This document shows, piece after piece, positions 16,791-25,574 of a stretch of DNA of 64,000 bases (positions within the stretch are counted from its first letter, which is position 1; every line of letters begins with the position of its first letter). Below the pieces are notes generated by a model, which saw only the letters and a list, made by a program, of their open reading frames with translations, made no database searches and was not told the DNA's origin. This stretch comes from Legionella cincinnatiensis (GTDB lineage: Bacteria > Pseudomonadota > Gammaproteobacteria > Legionellales > Legionellaceae). The translations under genes and the position numbers were made by a program. Location: assembly GCF_900452415.1 (NCBI RefSeq), contig NZ_UGNX01000001.1:2170001-2234000 (forward strand), in the 5' to 3' direction.

Positions 16791-17165
16791 ATGGTGGTTT
16801 TTATCTATTACTGTGTCGCTTACTATCCCGTCCAATTTAAGGCCAATTATGACCCTAATTCTCAGGTCGAATGGGTGATGCAACACTTAAGACAAATCTA
16901 TGGGACCAACATCCCTAACCCAATGAAAATGAAACAAACTCACTGGGCAAGCGATCCATTCACTCGTGGTAGATATTGTTATTTGCCCAGTAACGTTGAT
17001 TGAAGTACGGTGACTCTACTGGCGAGGCCTGTGGCTAATAAGCTTCATGTTGCTGGTGAGGCACCCTCAATTATCGACCCAAGCACCGTGCATGGCGCCT
17101 ATTGGGGATTTGGGCAGCAAAAGAGATCTTGGCACGCATCAAAAAAGAGTAAAAAGCCCGGATGA
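16791..17165 (+). pseudogene. C-terminal remnant of a flavin amine oxidase
   Basis: Reading one frame across an internal TGA gives HLRQIYGTNIPNPMKMKQTH, WASDPFTRGRYCYLP, then LLARPVANKLHVAGEAPS and TVHGAYWGFGQQ. This is the C-terminal FAD-binding end of flavin monoamine/polyamine oxidases (xWxSDPFxRGxYSY ... LFFAGEAT ... TVHGA). The N-terminal two thirds, including the Rossmann fold, are absent and there is an in-frame stop near 17001. Dead fragment. Confidence 0.82.
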
Positions 17166-17368
17166 AAAAATCGCCCTACCTCAACATACTTTATCACGCG
17201 TTCTATTCCGTTAAGGAATCGTTAATGAAGCTAATTTTCATTTTCAGATAATCATCAGTTAACCTCGTTCAGACTAAAATTAAACCACTTCGAATCAGAA
17301 TAAACCAGTTGTTTCTTGTTGAGATCCCTGAACTAGATACTATCCACATTATTATGAGGTGTTTAATT

Positions 17369-19581
17369 ATGCTCCCTTTATTCCCCAAAGAGGACCAACC
17401 TATTACTATAGAACAAGGCAGAGTAGGCGACTGCTATCTTCTTGCAGCTATTGACTGTCTTTATAACTCTAAGGATGGCAAAAAAAGATTAACCAATATG
17501 TTTACTGAGCTAAGTAACGGGGATATAGAAGTACGAATCCAATATAGCAAGCAAAGCCAATATCTTAAGCCAGAAAAAGTGAAGCTAAAATATCAATATA
17601 AAAATAACATCGAAAACGATATTATTACGATACCTAAAGATCGTCTGGAATTAATTGCTAAAGATCAGAGAGGAGTAAAAACAAATTCTTTAGCTGTTTT
17701 AATTTTAGAGCATCTTAGCCCCTATTTTTTTACGGTTGCACGAGAGGATAGCCTTCTGGCGCATAATCATATAATACGCTATGAAGGCACTGACGCTGAT
17801 TTTATAGCCAAACTAGTAGGTTTTGAAGCCGGTTATTTGGAGGATATTAATCAAGTAATCAAGTTAAAAACCATAGCACCCCACGAACCTGTATACCTTA
17901 CCCTGGACTATGGTCAGCAAGATAGGCGCGGTGTATATCATTCCCGGCATGCACTCAGAGTTGACAAAGTAACCCCAAATCCCAAAACGCCTGGTGGATA
18001 TGAATTTAGTCTGGTTAATCCATGGAATACTAAGATCATAGAAACAGGGAATCTAGAAGACATCAAAAAACGTCGACCTAAATATGCCTGCTTTTACAAA
18101 AATCAAGCGTGTCGCTACCTCGTTAAAAATTCTGGGACATCCAAGTCCCCAGAATTCACTTGCCAACGCGACAGGTTAAAGGCCGCGAGCGTCCTGTTTC
18201 CGGCACGTTTGCTCTGAACGAGCAAAGCGTATGCCTACACCAACGACTTAACGACTGCATAAAGATTTACTCCGCATCCCTACGGGCTGTCTGCGTAAAT
18301 CGCACTCTATCGCGGACTATGCGCCTCGGCTTTCAGCCTTCCTTGGCGCACAGCGAAAGAAAAAAAGCATTTTCTTTAAAAATTTTATCCATTGCTGAAC
18401 ATGAAGCTGGTTTTATTTTTAACCATTCAGAATTAAAAGAAAATCTATTTTCTCTGTTCCGAACCCGAAATGATGTGAATACCCAATTCCTGCTTAATGG
18501 CGTATCTCTTTATAAAAGATTTCCTTCGATTTTTGATAAGATATCCTCCATTGCGTCTAGACAATTATCTATCTTTAATAGTTCTATTCAGAAAGATGCA
18601 TTAATTGCTTGTTTGAAAAGCAGTCCCGAACAATTCGAGAATAACTATAAACTCCTCATCAAAAAATGCTTTCCGAATACAGATTTTGCTTCTCAAGAAG
18701 AAGTTAATAAGTTGACCGATCTTATTAATCAAAATGTCAGAAGACAATCAGGAGCACCGATTGAAAAACCAGAGGAAGAAATTATGGATTTTTATTTTTT
18801 CCAGGACTTTGAAAAGCTGCCTCCTGGCAATATTCGCAATATCTTTATTCATCCAGAAACAATTGCTGCTGTACCTCGATTAGAGAAGAAATTGTTGGCT
18901 AGAGGCTTACATTTACTAGCCATAAATGATATTGGGCAGTTTGGAGTTGATGGCAAAGATTTTCTTAAATCGGCACATCTTGTTGATCAACAACTTTATA
19001 AGGATATAATAACGCAGGAAAGGAACATCCTGAATCCTCTAAAAAGCATATTTAACGTGCGAGCCATTAATCCTTCTCTCAGCAAGCAATTATTAAAATT
19101 GGTCAAAGAAGATTTAGCCAAGACTAATGTAAAAACCATGATAGATAAACAGCCTGATGATGCATTCAAAGTCTGGTTAAAATCTATGTTTGATGCTGAT
19201 ATAGAATTACGTACAAAATGGAATAATAATATAACCTTTGAAATAAGAGCACTTTTAAAAGACGCATCACAATTAAATTCATTGCCTGCATTTCTCGAAA
19301 AAATAAACAACGATGATTTTATTAACAAATATATGAAAGTTTACGAAAAACACTTCGGTATTCTCCCTGAAAAAGAAATTGGTGATATTGTATTGAATGA
19401 ATGGCAGCGAAAGATGAATAATGAACGGCATCAACGCACAAAACCATTGGGTGAATCTACACCGGATGATGCACCAGTGAGAAATCTTAATTTATTATTT
19501 AAACCATTTCCCCAGCCATCTTTTAATAAAGACCTAAATAATGATAATGAGGAAACCTATAGCAAAAAACTCTTAGCTTGA
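17369..19581 (+). pseudogene. Calpain-like cysteine protease effector, split by a 256-bp repeat
   Basis: The ATG at 17369 (MLPLFPKEDQP) aligns with the start of the paralogue at 35094 and follows GAGGTG. The catalytic domain reads EQGRVGDCYLLAAIDCL with Cys22, HSRHALRVDKVTPN with His194, and FSLVNPWN with Asn217: the Cys-His-Asn triad of C2 (calpain) peptidases. At 18105 the frame enters a structured repeat and stops at 18217. The rest of the gene resumes in another frame after 18360 (FSLKILSIAEHEAGFIFNHS) and runs to 19581, about 400 residues of helical C-terminal domain. Unless the repeat is bypassed, only a protease domain with a foreign tail is made. The paralogue supports the reconstruction. 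Confidence 0.75.
18105..18360 (+). repeat. 256-bp structured repeat element, copy 1 (inside calpain-like gene)
   Basis: Identical by eye to 19638-19893 and homologous to a diverged copy at 24368-24612. The first strand folds into several hairpins: ATTCTGGGAC/GTCCCCAGAAT, ACGTTTGCTC/GAGCAAAGCGT, ATTTAC/GTAAAT and TGCGCC/GGCGCA, enclosed in part by TGTCGC/GCGACA. It has higher GC than its surroundings. It contains a short ORF (starting MPTRQVKGRER) that is probably incidental. It interrupts the effector frame. Confidence 0.85.
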
Positions 19582-19637
19582 AGGCTAAGGGGCTTCTACC
19601 AAAGCAACTAAATTAACACGACCGCCCAAAAATGAAC

Positions 19638-19893
19638 AAGCGTGTCGCTACCTCGTTAAAAATTCTGGGACATCCAAGTCCCCAGAATTCACTTGCCAAC
19701 GCGACAGGTTAAAGGCCGCGAGCGTCCTGTTTCCGGCACGTTTGCTCTGAACGAGCAAAGCGTATGCCTACACCAACGACTTAACGACTGCATAAAGATT
19801 TACTCCGCATCCCTACGGGCTGTCTGCGTAAATCGCACTCTATCGCGGACTATGCGCCTCGGCTTTCAGCCTTCCTTGGCGCACAGCGAAAGA
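19638..19893 (+). repeat. 256-bp structured repeat element, copy 2
   Basis: Same length, orientation and sequence as copy 1, 57 bp after the effector's stop codon. It is flanked by AAAATGAA on the left and TTCATTTT on the right, that is, an inverted repeat around the insertion. Together the two copies are direct repeats around the effector's C-terminal half and could recombine to delete it. Confidence 0.85.
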
Positions 19894-20184
19894 ATTCATT
19901 TTGGTCATTTTTTGTCAAGTGAAGAGTCGATTTATATTTTATTGGAATGTGTTTATTCTTCGTTAAGATATATTATTAATTGAATTGGTGTAAATACCGA
20001 GGGAAACTGTCGGATTAATTACCAAGCGATTTTATCGTGACACAATATCAGCTAAAGATAATTCGATCAATCCTCACTAAGCAACTTTTAGTGAGGATTT
20101 TGCTTTAAGGATTCTAAGGGCGCTGGTATTCATGTGTTCTCGAAGCCATATATACCTTACTCCAGCAGGACTAATCTCAATATC
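19894..20184. other. Intergenic region
   Basis: No gene recognised. It contains ATCCTCACTAAGCAACTTTTAGTGAGGAT near 20070-20098 (given as halves ATCCTCACTAA and TTAGTGAGGAT), a strong hairpin followed by T-rich sequence that may be a terminator. Confidence 0.45.
20070..20104 (+). terminator. Hairpin with T-run, possible terminator
   Basis: ATCCTCACTAA and TTAGTGAGGAT form an 11-bp stem around a short loop, followed by TTTGCTTT. No intact gene ends immediately upstream, so it may be a remnant of a lost gene. Confidence 0.5.
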
Positions 20185-20430
20185 TTAGTTCGTTTTTAAT
20201 TGTGCTGATACTTGCGCTTGTCCTAGGTTAGGGTTTTTCAGTGACTTGTAAATAACCGTTGGCAGTTTGTATATCGCTGATATTTTGTAAGCGTAGCTCT
20301 GGGATGAGGCGATCTTGGAACGTAACGAATGAGCGATCAATACGACCTTTTTCCTTGGCAGAATTGGCAAATATTATTTTGATACCAAGCTCCTCACAGG
20401 CTCTTAGCATTTGTGAGAAGTTACATCGTT
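20185..20430 (-). pseudogene. Transposase fragment (integrase-core, ISNCY-like)
   Basis: Reads FSQMLRACEELGIKIIFANS, AKEKGRIDRSFVTFQDRLI and PELRLQNISDIQTANGYL. This matches the end of DDE integrase-core transposases of the type ALKELGI..I.A.S..AKGRVERAN.TLQDRLVKELRL. It stops early at TEKP. Only this piece survives, fused at its 5' side to a GNAT fragment. Confidence 0.7.
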
Positions 20431-20630
20431 TGGGTCCACTAAATATACCAGCTCTATCAGGTGGGCAATTTTCAATTGTCCCGAAGACCTCATAACCGAG
20501 CTTCAGATAAAAATCTTTGGCCTGCCAGTCAAAAGTATCGTTATGAGACGCTGTTACGCCTTTGTTTTTAGCCTCTTCTTCAATTTTTTTAAGAAGCGTG
20601 GAGCCTATGCCTAGATTTCTAAGCCGAATC
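20431..20630 (-). pseudogene. C-terminal fragment of a GNAT acetyltransferase
   Basis: Hand translation gives IRLRNLGIGSTLLKKIEEEA, KNKGVTASHNDTFDWQAKDF and YLKLGYEVFGTIENCPPD. This is the acetyl-CoA-binding GxGxxLL region and the QA.xFYxKxGYEVFG end of GNAT enzymes. The N-terminal half is missing, and downstream it runs in frame into the transposase fragment, marking a deletion or insertion junction. Confidence 0.75.
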
Positions 20631-20724
20631 TATCCAATATTCACTAATATAAACCATTTCTTCCTTTAGAGAGTTTTAATAAGGTGTTAGCATGAGATCG
20701 AACTAAATCATACTATTATTTAGG

Positions 20725-21084
20725 CTAAGGATGCAGAAGCCCCAGCCAAATTCTTAGCAGAAATATTAGGACTACCATTCCCTACTTATTTTGGCTCCTT
20801 TCTTGTTGTCAAAACCAGTAATGCTGTAAGTCTAGATTTCAGAACGACGTCCAACGAAATTAAACTAAGACATTTCGAATTTCTTGTTAGCGAACCTGAG
20901 TTCGATGAGATTTTTAGTAGGATTTTAAAAAAACAATTAAAATAATTGGGCAGATCCTAGACAAACCAAACCTCAGCAGATTAATCATAACGACGGTGGA
21001 CGTGGCTGCTATTTTTTAGCTCCAAATAGTCATTTTCTTGAAATCATTACTCATCCCTATATTCAGATCTCAATAAGTTCATAA
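20725..21084 (+). pseudogene. VOC-family (glyoxalase/dioxygenase fold) pseudogene
   Basis: First frame: DAEAPAKFLAEILGLPFPTY, FGSFLVVKTSNAVSLDFRTT, HFEFLVSEPEFDEIFSRIL. After a stop near 20943 the homology continues in another frame: WADPRQTKPQQINHNDGGRG, CYFLAPNSHFLEIITHPY. This is the complete pattern of a small VOC metalloprotein (metal Glu in the HLLEIIT motif) with a frameshift near 20940. The start codon region is lost. Confidence 0.8.
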
Positions 21085-21201
21085 ATTTTAATTTATTATG
21101 GAGACGAATTTCATTTGAATTGTCAATTATTTCTTGTCCTGCTAAATTCAATACTTTCATTTAAATCCCTTTCTACAAAATCATTAAGAATAAATAACTA
21201 A

Positions 21202-21486
21202 TTATTTTCTCTTGAGATCCCGGTAAAAGTTTTCATGTACCCCAAGCGCCACTAAGATCCTTAATGTCGGCTCCCATTCATAAGCCAAAAGAAATTGTTG
21301 ATGATTCATTTTAAATTTGTAAACATAGACTCCAGCTAAATCCCCTTTTTTCTCCTCTCCAACTTTAGGATTATTGACAATTATACGTACAGCCTCGTTA
21401 ATGATGGATTTATGTGAGCTTGGTAGTTTTTTATAAGCTTTCTTAAACGCAGGCATTTGCCTTATTTCGATATCACCCACCTTCAC
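21202..21486 (-). CDS. RelE/ParE-type toxin
   Basis: 94 aa: VGDIEIRQMPAFKKAYKKL, NEAVRIIVNNPKVGEEKKG, DLAGVYVYKFKMNHQQFLLA, YEWEPTLRILVALGVHENFY. This is the ParE/RelE fold (basic N-terminal helix, GDLAGVYVYKF core, C-terminal ALGVHENFYRDLKR). It overlaps the antitoxin by 14 bp, typical of type II TA pairs. Whether it cuts mRNA or poisons gyrase cannot be told. Confidence 0.85.
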   Translation of the reverse strand: MKVGDIEIRQMPAFKKAYKKLPSSHKSIINEAVRIIVNNPKVGEEKKGDLAGVYVYKFKMNHQQFLLAYEWEPTLRILVALGVHENFYRDLKRK

Positions 21487-21700
21487 CCTCGAATTGAAAA
21501 GGTTCAGCTAAAGACTTGTCTTGAAGTTTAGAAAGCAAAACGTCCTTTATAAATTCAATGGGTAAATCAGGATTATCCAACGCGCACTTTCCCAACTTAG
21601 CCCAATATTCTATTTGATTTGGAATAGAGCGAAATTCTGCAGCCGCAACTTTTTTTGCCTCATAATAAATGGTTTCGTCAATTCTTATTGGAATTCCCAT
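21473..21700 (-). CDS. ParD-like antitoxin
   Basis: 75 aa: MGIPIRIDETIYYEAKKVAA, AEFRSIPNQIEYWAKLGKCA. This is a ribbon-helix-helix antitoxin of the TA_antidote ParD-like type (RIDE.LYE.A...A....RS...QIE.WA..G). The C-terminal part (DVLLSKLQDKSLAEPFQFE) would bind the toxin. It is the first gene of the pair, with a palindrome just upstream. Confidence 0.85.
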   Translation of the reverse strand: MGIPIRIDETIYYEAKKVAAAEFRSIPNQIEYWAKLGKCALDNPDLPIEFIKDVLLSKLQDKSLAEPFQFEGEGG

Positions 21701-21726
21701 AGTTCACCTACATTAGTATTTTTTTG

Positions 21727-21738
21727 CTACATTTGTAG
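21727..21738. promoter_or_regulatory. Operator-like palindrome upstream of the TA pair
   Basis: CTACATTTGTAG is a dyad 27 bp upstream of the antitoxin ATG. RHH antitoxins autoregulate through such dyads. A TATAGTATAAT-like stretch adjoins it. Confidence 0.5.
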
Positions 21739-21934
21739 TATAGTATAATTCTAAATTAAATAAAAGTTAAAGTTTATTATCAAATAACAACAACTATTTT
21801 AATACATTTTCGGCGTTTTCTGTGTCATAAAACGTGAAATAACTGTGACAACACCCCACCGATCTAGGCAGTTTTATACTGTTTTTCTTGATTATAATTC
21901 ATCGCAACATATTGATTTTAAAGGATATTAAGTA

Positions 21935-21982
21935 TCTGGCTGCGAACCAGGGGGAGGAGGTTCGAATCCTTACGGATCGCCA
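21935..21982 (+). other. tRNA-Arg 3'-end remnant, att-like site 1 (diverged)
   Basis: Carries an anticodon arm CTGGCTGCGAACCAGG, then AGGAGGTTCGAATCCT and a terminal CGCCA. It corresponds to the 3' part of tRNA-Arg(ACG) but has several substitutions and lacks the 5' half. A fragment of the 3' half of a tRNA next to an integrase is the usual mark of an integrative element's att site. A cleaner copy lies at 48905-48953. Confidence 0.7.
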
Positions 21983-22009
21983 TTTTTAAGTAAAATCAAT
22001 AGGTTAGTT

Positions 22010-22240
22010 AAAAGCTTGTTTCATAAAAACCATCTACTATGGCAAAAACGTGTCGTAGTACCGTCTCATAATTTGACCATCCACCAAGCTGTTGTAACTC
22101 ATGTAAAGTAGTTCCATGCTGTACATGCTAACTAGACCATGTATGACGTAAATCATGCCAGCGAACATCATTTATGTTTGCTCGTAAGAGCGCTTTTTTC
22201 CCAGCATGATTATATTCCAATAATCCCTGCAATATTGACA
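22010..22240 (-). pseudogene. Tyrosine integrase C-terminal fragment 1
   Basis: Reverse-strand reading gives GKKALLRANINDVRWHDLRH, TW, then after a stop HVQHGTTLHELQQLGGWSNY and ETVLRHVF. The catalytic box WHDLRHTW (His-x-x-Arg) and LGGWSNYETVLR are those of P4/phage-type tyrosine recombinases. It is a decayed fragment, adjacent to the tRNA-Arg remnant, as expected for an integrative element. A second copy lies at 56020-56451. Confidence 0.8.
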
Positions 22241-22752
22241 TCCCCTATCAAATCAATGGTTTAGTACGGTTGGATAATGTTTTTGATATTTCAAGCTATG
22301 ATCATAATGAGTGCTAAACCGATTAAACACGATGCCTGCTCAAAATATATGTGCAAATTATGAATGAGCGATTTAATGTGAAAGTTTGGACCATTATCAA
22401 TACTTTTTATGATATAATTTCAGCCCATGATTTAAGGGATTTATTCAAACTCCCTTAAATCCCTACAACTTATCTTCTCCATAAGGACAGCTCGGAGGAC
22501 TGGTAGATTACCTAGCATTCAAGAATAAACAGGTTCGTTGCTGAGATAAAGCATACGCCAAAAAGTCATTGTACTCTGATACTAAAAATCAGTGACACGA
22601 TACTTCTATTGGTACTTTATGTCAGCGAAGCGATGATGTCTGTTTACAGCTCTTGGTTCGTTTTTCAGTATGTTTTATCTCAATGAGCTAAAAATTCGCT
22701 TAATTTTTAGCATGAAAAAGCATTAGCGCCTCAATACTACTGGAGAATTAAA
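22241..22752. other. Intergenic region with hairpins
   Basis: No gene seen. ATTTAAGGGA (22430-22439) and TCCCTTAAAT (22451-22460) form a perfect 10-bp stem. CTAAAAATT/AATTTTTAG near 22686-22708 forms a second, just upstream of the LRR fragment. Neither is followed by a convincing T-run. Confidence 0.45.
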
Positions 22753-23310
22753 ATGAGATACTGCATGAGAAACCTTGGAAACATGTCTGAGGAAGAAATA
22801 ACACCAGCCTTTGCCACCATACCACAAGGAGTGAGCGCACTTGATATAGGCTGGAATGCGCTTGGCGAAAAATCAGGAGCAGAGTTGGCCCAAGCCTTTA
22901 CAGCCATGCCACAAGGGGTGACCACACTTGATTTAAGGAATAATCAATTTTACAAAAAAGCACAGAAGAATTGACACTCATTTTTGAAGCAATACCCAAC
23001 TTTAACGGTGCAAGAATTAAATCAAATGAGTACCGAACAACGTAAAGCCATTCAAAAGCGTTACCCCTGTGCGGAACAAATTATCCTGGTGGATGAAAAT
23101 GATGAAAACCGCAAATTAAATCCCGCCATAAGTAGAGCAGATGTCAATGCGTATGTGCGTTTTGGCTTTAAGGGCTCGGCCCCATCCTTATTTCACACCA
23201 CATCTTTTTTTATAGCTAAGAATAAAAAACAGGTGGAGAAGTGGAGACCAGATTTTGAGCAACAGCTTCATCCAGCATTGTTGAATGGAATTAATCAATT
23301 TAGAGGATAA
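22753..23310 (+). pseudogene. Leucine-rich-repeat effector remnant
   Basis: The first frame has two LRR units: EEITPAFATIPQGVSALDIG, WNALGEKSGAELAQAFTAMP, QGVTTLDLRNNQF. After a stop at 22974 an LRR-like segment reads in another frame (STEELTLIFEAIPNFNGARI), and from 22984 a third frame reads ELNQMSTEQRKAIQKRYPCA, RFGFKGSAPSLFHTTSFF. Repeats match those of the LRR gene at 42883-43848. At least two frameshifts, so the gene is broken. Confidence 0.7.
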
Positions 23311-23662
23311 AAAAACAGCAAAGTGACTATGGGAGAGCATGCGCAATTCATGGCAATTGCTCCCCTTGATATGAATCAACAGCAACTTATTTTCACTTGA
23401 ATCCGTATACCTTGTTTTTAGAATTATAAATCACTTGATTAACGGTTTAAATATTACGAAACCGGCTTGGGAATACTTAAAAAAACAAATTATAAAACTC
23501 AGAGTCATAATCCAAATATTGTTTAAGATGTATAAATTGAATTGTGCTAAGTGTACACCTACCTAAAAACTCCTTTTATATTACACTTCCTTCTTGCATT
23601 ATCAAATCTTAGGTAGAATGTCGCTTTTTAGAATCATTGCTTTTAGCTCTTTACTTCAACTA

Positions 23663-24271
23663 CTATCTGATAGCAGCAGATGGTGGTTCACCTTCATCAC
23701 TATAATTATCTAAAATTGCTTCAGCAATATATTTATCTATCCTTTCACAAGGACCTACCAACTCGCCTCCGGGTTGGTTAGCGTCGAAAAAAGCACAGCT
23801 TTTCTTATCAACATTCATACCTCTATAGATCATATGTCTATCTCCTGCAGTAGGATAAATAATCAGAGCATCTTGTGATTCATTAAAGGTTTTTCGTAGC
23901 CCTGCCGGACTTATTAGGTCGTTTTTACTTAACTCTTTTTGGGTATAGTGTGCTCCTTTATCTATATAGGCAGAATAATATCCATCTTTACCTTGATGTA
24001 ATAATTCGATTTCATGCTCCAACTCTTTCGTTGCTTGTTGATAAGCGTCTTCGTTGCTTTGTAAGAAAGTTGCTGGCATATTCTCTATTCTCGATTTGGC
24101 ATATAAATTTGTCAAGGGAACACACATGCCCGGCTCGCCTTCATAACCGTATTGCTCCAGCATTCTTGTTTGATTTATAAATTTATTCTGTTCTGAAATA
24201 GTTGTATCGCTCTTTTTCTTATTAGATAAATTTGAGGAATCTTCTTTTTTCGAAAAAAATTTTAAAAACAT
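23663..24271 (-). CDS. Putative YopT-like (C58/papain-fold) cysteine protease effector
   Basis: 202 aa with a good Shine-Dalgarno (AAGGAGA, 8 nt). Candidate triad: Cys50 in EPGMCVPLTNLYAKSR, His146 in GDRHMIYRGMN, Asp163 in SCAFFDANQPGGEL. The H...FFD-N-G-E pattern and the 17-residue His-Asp spacing resemble YopT-type peptidases, where FFDPN.GE follows the His. YopT cleaves prenylated Rho GTPases; the target here is unknown. The N-terminus is basic/polar (FSKKEDSSNLSNKKKSDTTI). A stand-alone gene flanked by repeats. The function rests on motifs seen by eye and is not certain. Confidence 0.55.
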   Translation of the reverse strand: MFLKFFSKKEDSSNLSNKKKSDTTISEQNKFINQTRMLEQYGYEGEPGMCVPLTNLYAKSRIENMPATFLQSNEDAYQQATKELEHEIELLHQGKDGYYSAYIDKGAHYTQKELSKNDLISPAGLRKTFNESQDALIIYPTAGDRHMIYRGMNVDKKSCAFFDANQPGGELVGPCERIDKYIAEAILDNYSDEGEPPSAAIR

Positions 24272-24367
24272 GTCGCTTATCTCCTTTTAATTGTATTCAT
24301 TTTTGCATCATACAATCGGAAAATGAAGATAAAATTAATTTCTATAGCGCAAAAATGACAAATCAGC

Positions 24368-24612
24368 GTGCAACCGTCTCGCTACCTGGGTATCCGAGTC
24401 TTCAGAAATAACTCGCCGATTCGGCATTTCAAAGGCCGCTAGCATCTTGTTTCCGGAACGCTAGCTCCGAACGAGAAAAATATATGCCTACCCCAATGAC
24501 TTAACGGCTGCAGCTAGATTTACTCCGGCTCCCTTCAGTCTGTCTGCGTAAATAGCAGGCTACCGCGGTGTCCTCGCCTCGTCTTTGAGCCTCCTTAGCG
24601 AGCAGTAGAGAA
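24368..24612 (+). repeat. Structured repeat element, diverged copy 3
   Basis: About 245 bp, clearly related to copies 1 and 2 and in the same orientation: shared GTCTCGCTACC/GTGTCGCTACC, AAAGGCCGC, TTGTTTCCGG, ATGCCTAC, GACTTAACG, AGATTTACTCC, TCTGCGTAAAT. The last hairpin stem changes from TGCGCC/GGCGCA to CTCGC/GCGAG, keeping pairing through two compensating changes. Confidence 0.8.
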
Positions 24613-25379
24613 ACCTAGTTGCGTCCACAATTTAATTAAGGATTTTCATCAAAAATTGCTTTATATATTTTAAATAATAAATTCATAGAGTTATCTTGAT
24701 TTTTTGTATCAATAAATAGAACACTATTTAATTAAGCGAAACAAGTAAATTATTACATGGCGTTATCATATTGAGTAATCGATAGCCTTTGGATTTTCTT
24801 TCATAGAACCAATAAATTTCCAAATCAGGATTATATCCTTGAGCTACTCTTAAGCCATAACCCAAAGAAATATTGCTGTCGATATTTTGTGTTGCTGCAT
24901 GGATAGAACTAATCTACCTGAAAACAAAAGACGAATCCAATGTACCAATTCCTCTGTCAAGGTGATAATAGCTCCTGCTTCAGCTGCTAATGACATATGA
25001 CCTCATGTGACATCTTCCCGATGAATTAAACTTCCAGTGTTTTCCATAATAATAAGCATGTGTTAATCGAGATAAAATCTTATTGCTGGCCGATTTGGCA
25101 TAAATGAGTATCATTCAGTTGAGGACTTTGGTTTCTCAAGACACGTTTCCTACAAAAAAATTGCTCTATATGATTATCAGGTAAACCAGCGCATCCTGAA
25201 AGATGCAGTTTAGTTTTCTACTTATTTATTTTGATCTAAATAATGATTAAATGTATGTTTAATTGTTGTTTTTGAGGTGGTTTACATACCATACACTGCG
25301 CTGGAAAGAATGATCAATAAGGTGACTTAATCTCCATTTATTTGTTTTTCATTATGCTCGTTTAAGCCATTGACAATTG
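24613..25379 (-). other. Non-genic stretch with an eroded coding remnant
   Basis: On the reverse strand 24765-24890 is open and reads NIDSNISLGYGLRVAQGYNP, DLEIYWFYERKSKGYRLL. A neighbouring frame (24910-25010) reads AAEAGAIITLTEELVHWIRL. These look like pieces of one lost gene with frameshifts; I do not recognise it. The rest holds nothing I can support. Confidence 0.35.
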
Positions 25380-25574
25380 TTTAACACCATCTAATTGTGA
25401 CGATGATATCTAGAGTTCTTACATAAGAATTCTAGGCTGGGTTATCTAATAAAACATTATTCAAGAATTTCAATAAAAAAGCTCGTTGTCATTTTTGCGA
25501 CATAACAACTCATAGTTTGTTCATCTTCAGATCATAAAATTGAAAATGAAAGCAAATAAATAGTGAGGTGCAAA
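25375..25574 (+). promoter_or_regulatory. Conserved upstream region with 26-bp palindrome (copy A)
   Basis: The 200 bp upstream of the 25575 gene are strongly conserved with 44588-44788. Shared parts include the imperfect palindrome CTAGAGTTCTTA-CAT-AAGAATTCTAG near 25411-25436, AATTTCAATAAAAAAGCTCG, TTGTCATTTTTGCGACATAA and the ribosome site GTGAGGTGCAAA. Probably the promoter and a regulator-binding site or mRNA leader of this gene family. Confidence 0.6.

Noticed and set aside
19693-19983. 96-aa ORF inside repeat copy 2 (and the same start in copy 1)
   Set aside because: Its sequence (MPTRQVKGRER...) is a by-product of the structured element; the diverged third copy does not keep the frame, and the hairpins explain the conservation better.
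21935-21982. Complete tRNA gene
   Set aside because: Only the anticodon 3' strand, T arm and acceptor 3' end are present; the 5' half and D arm are missing.
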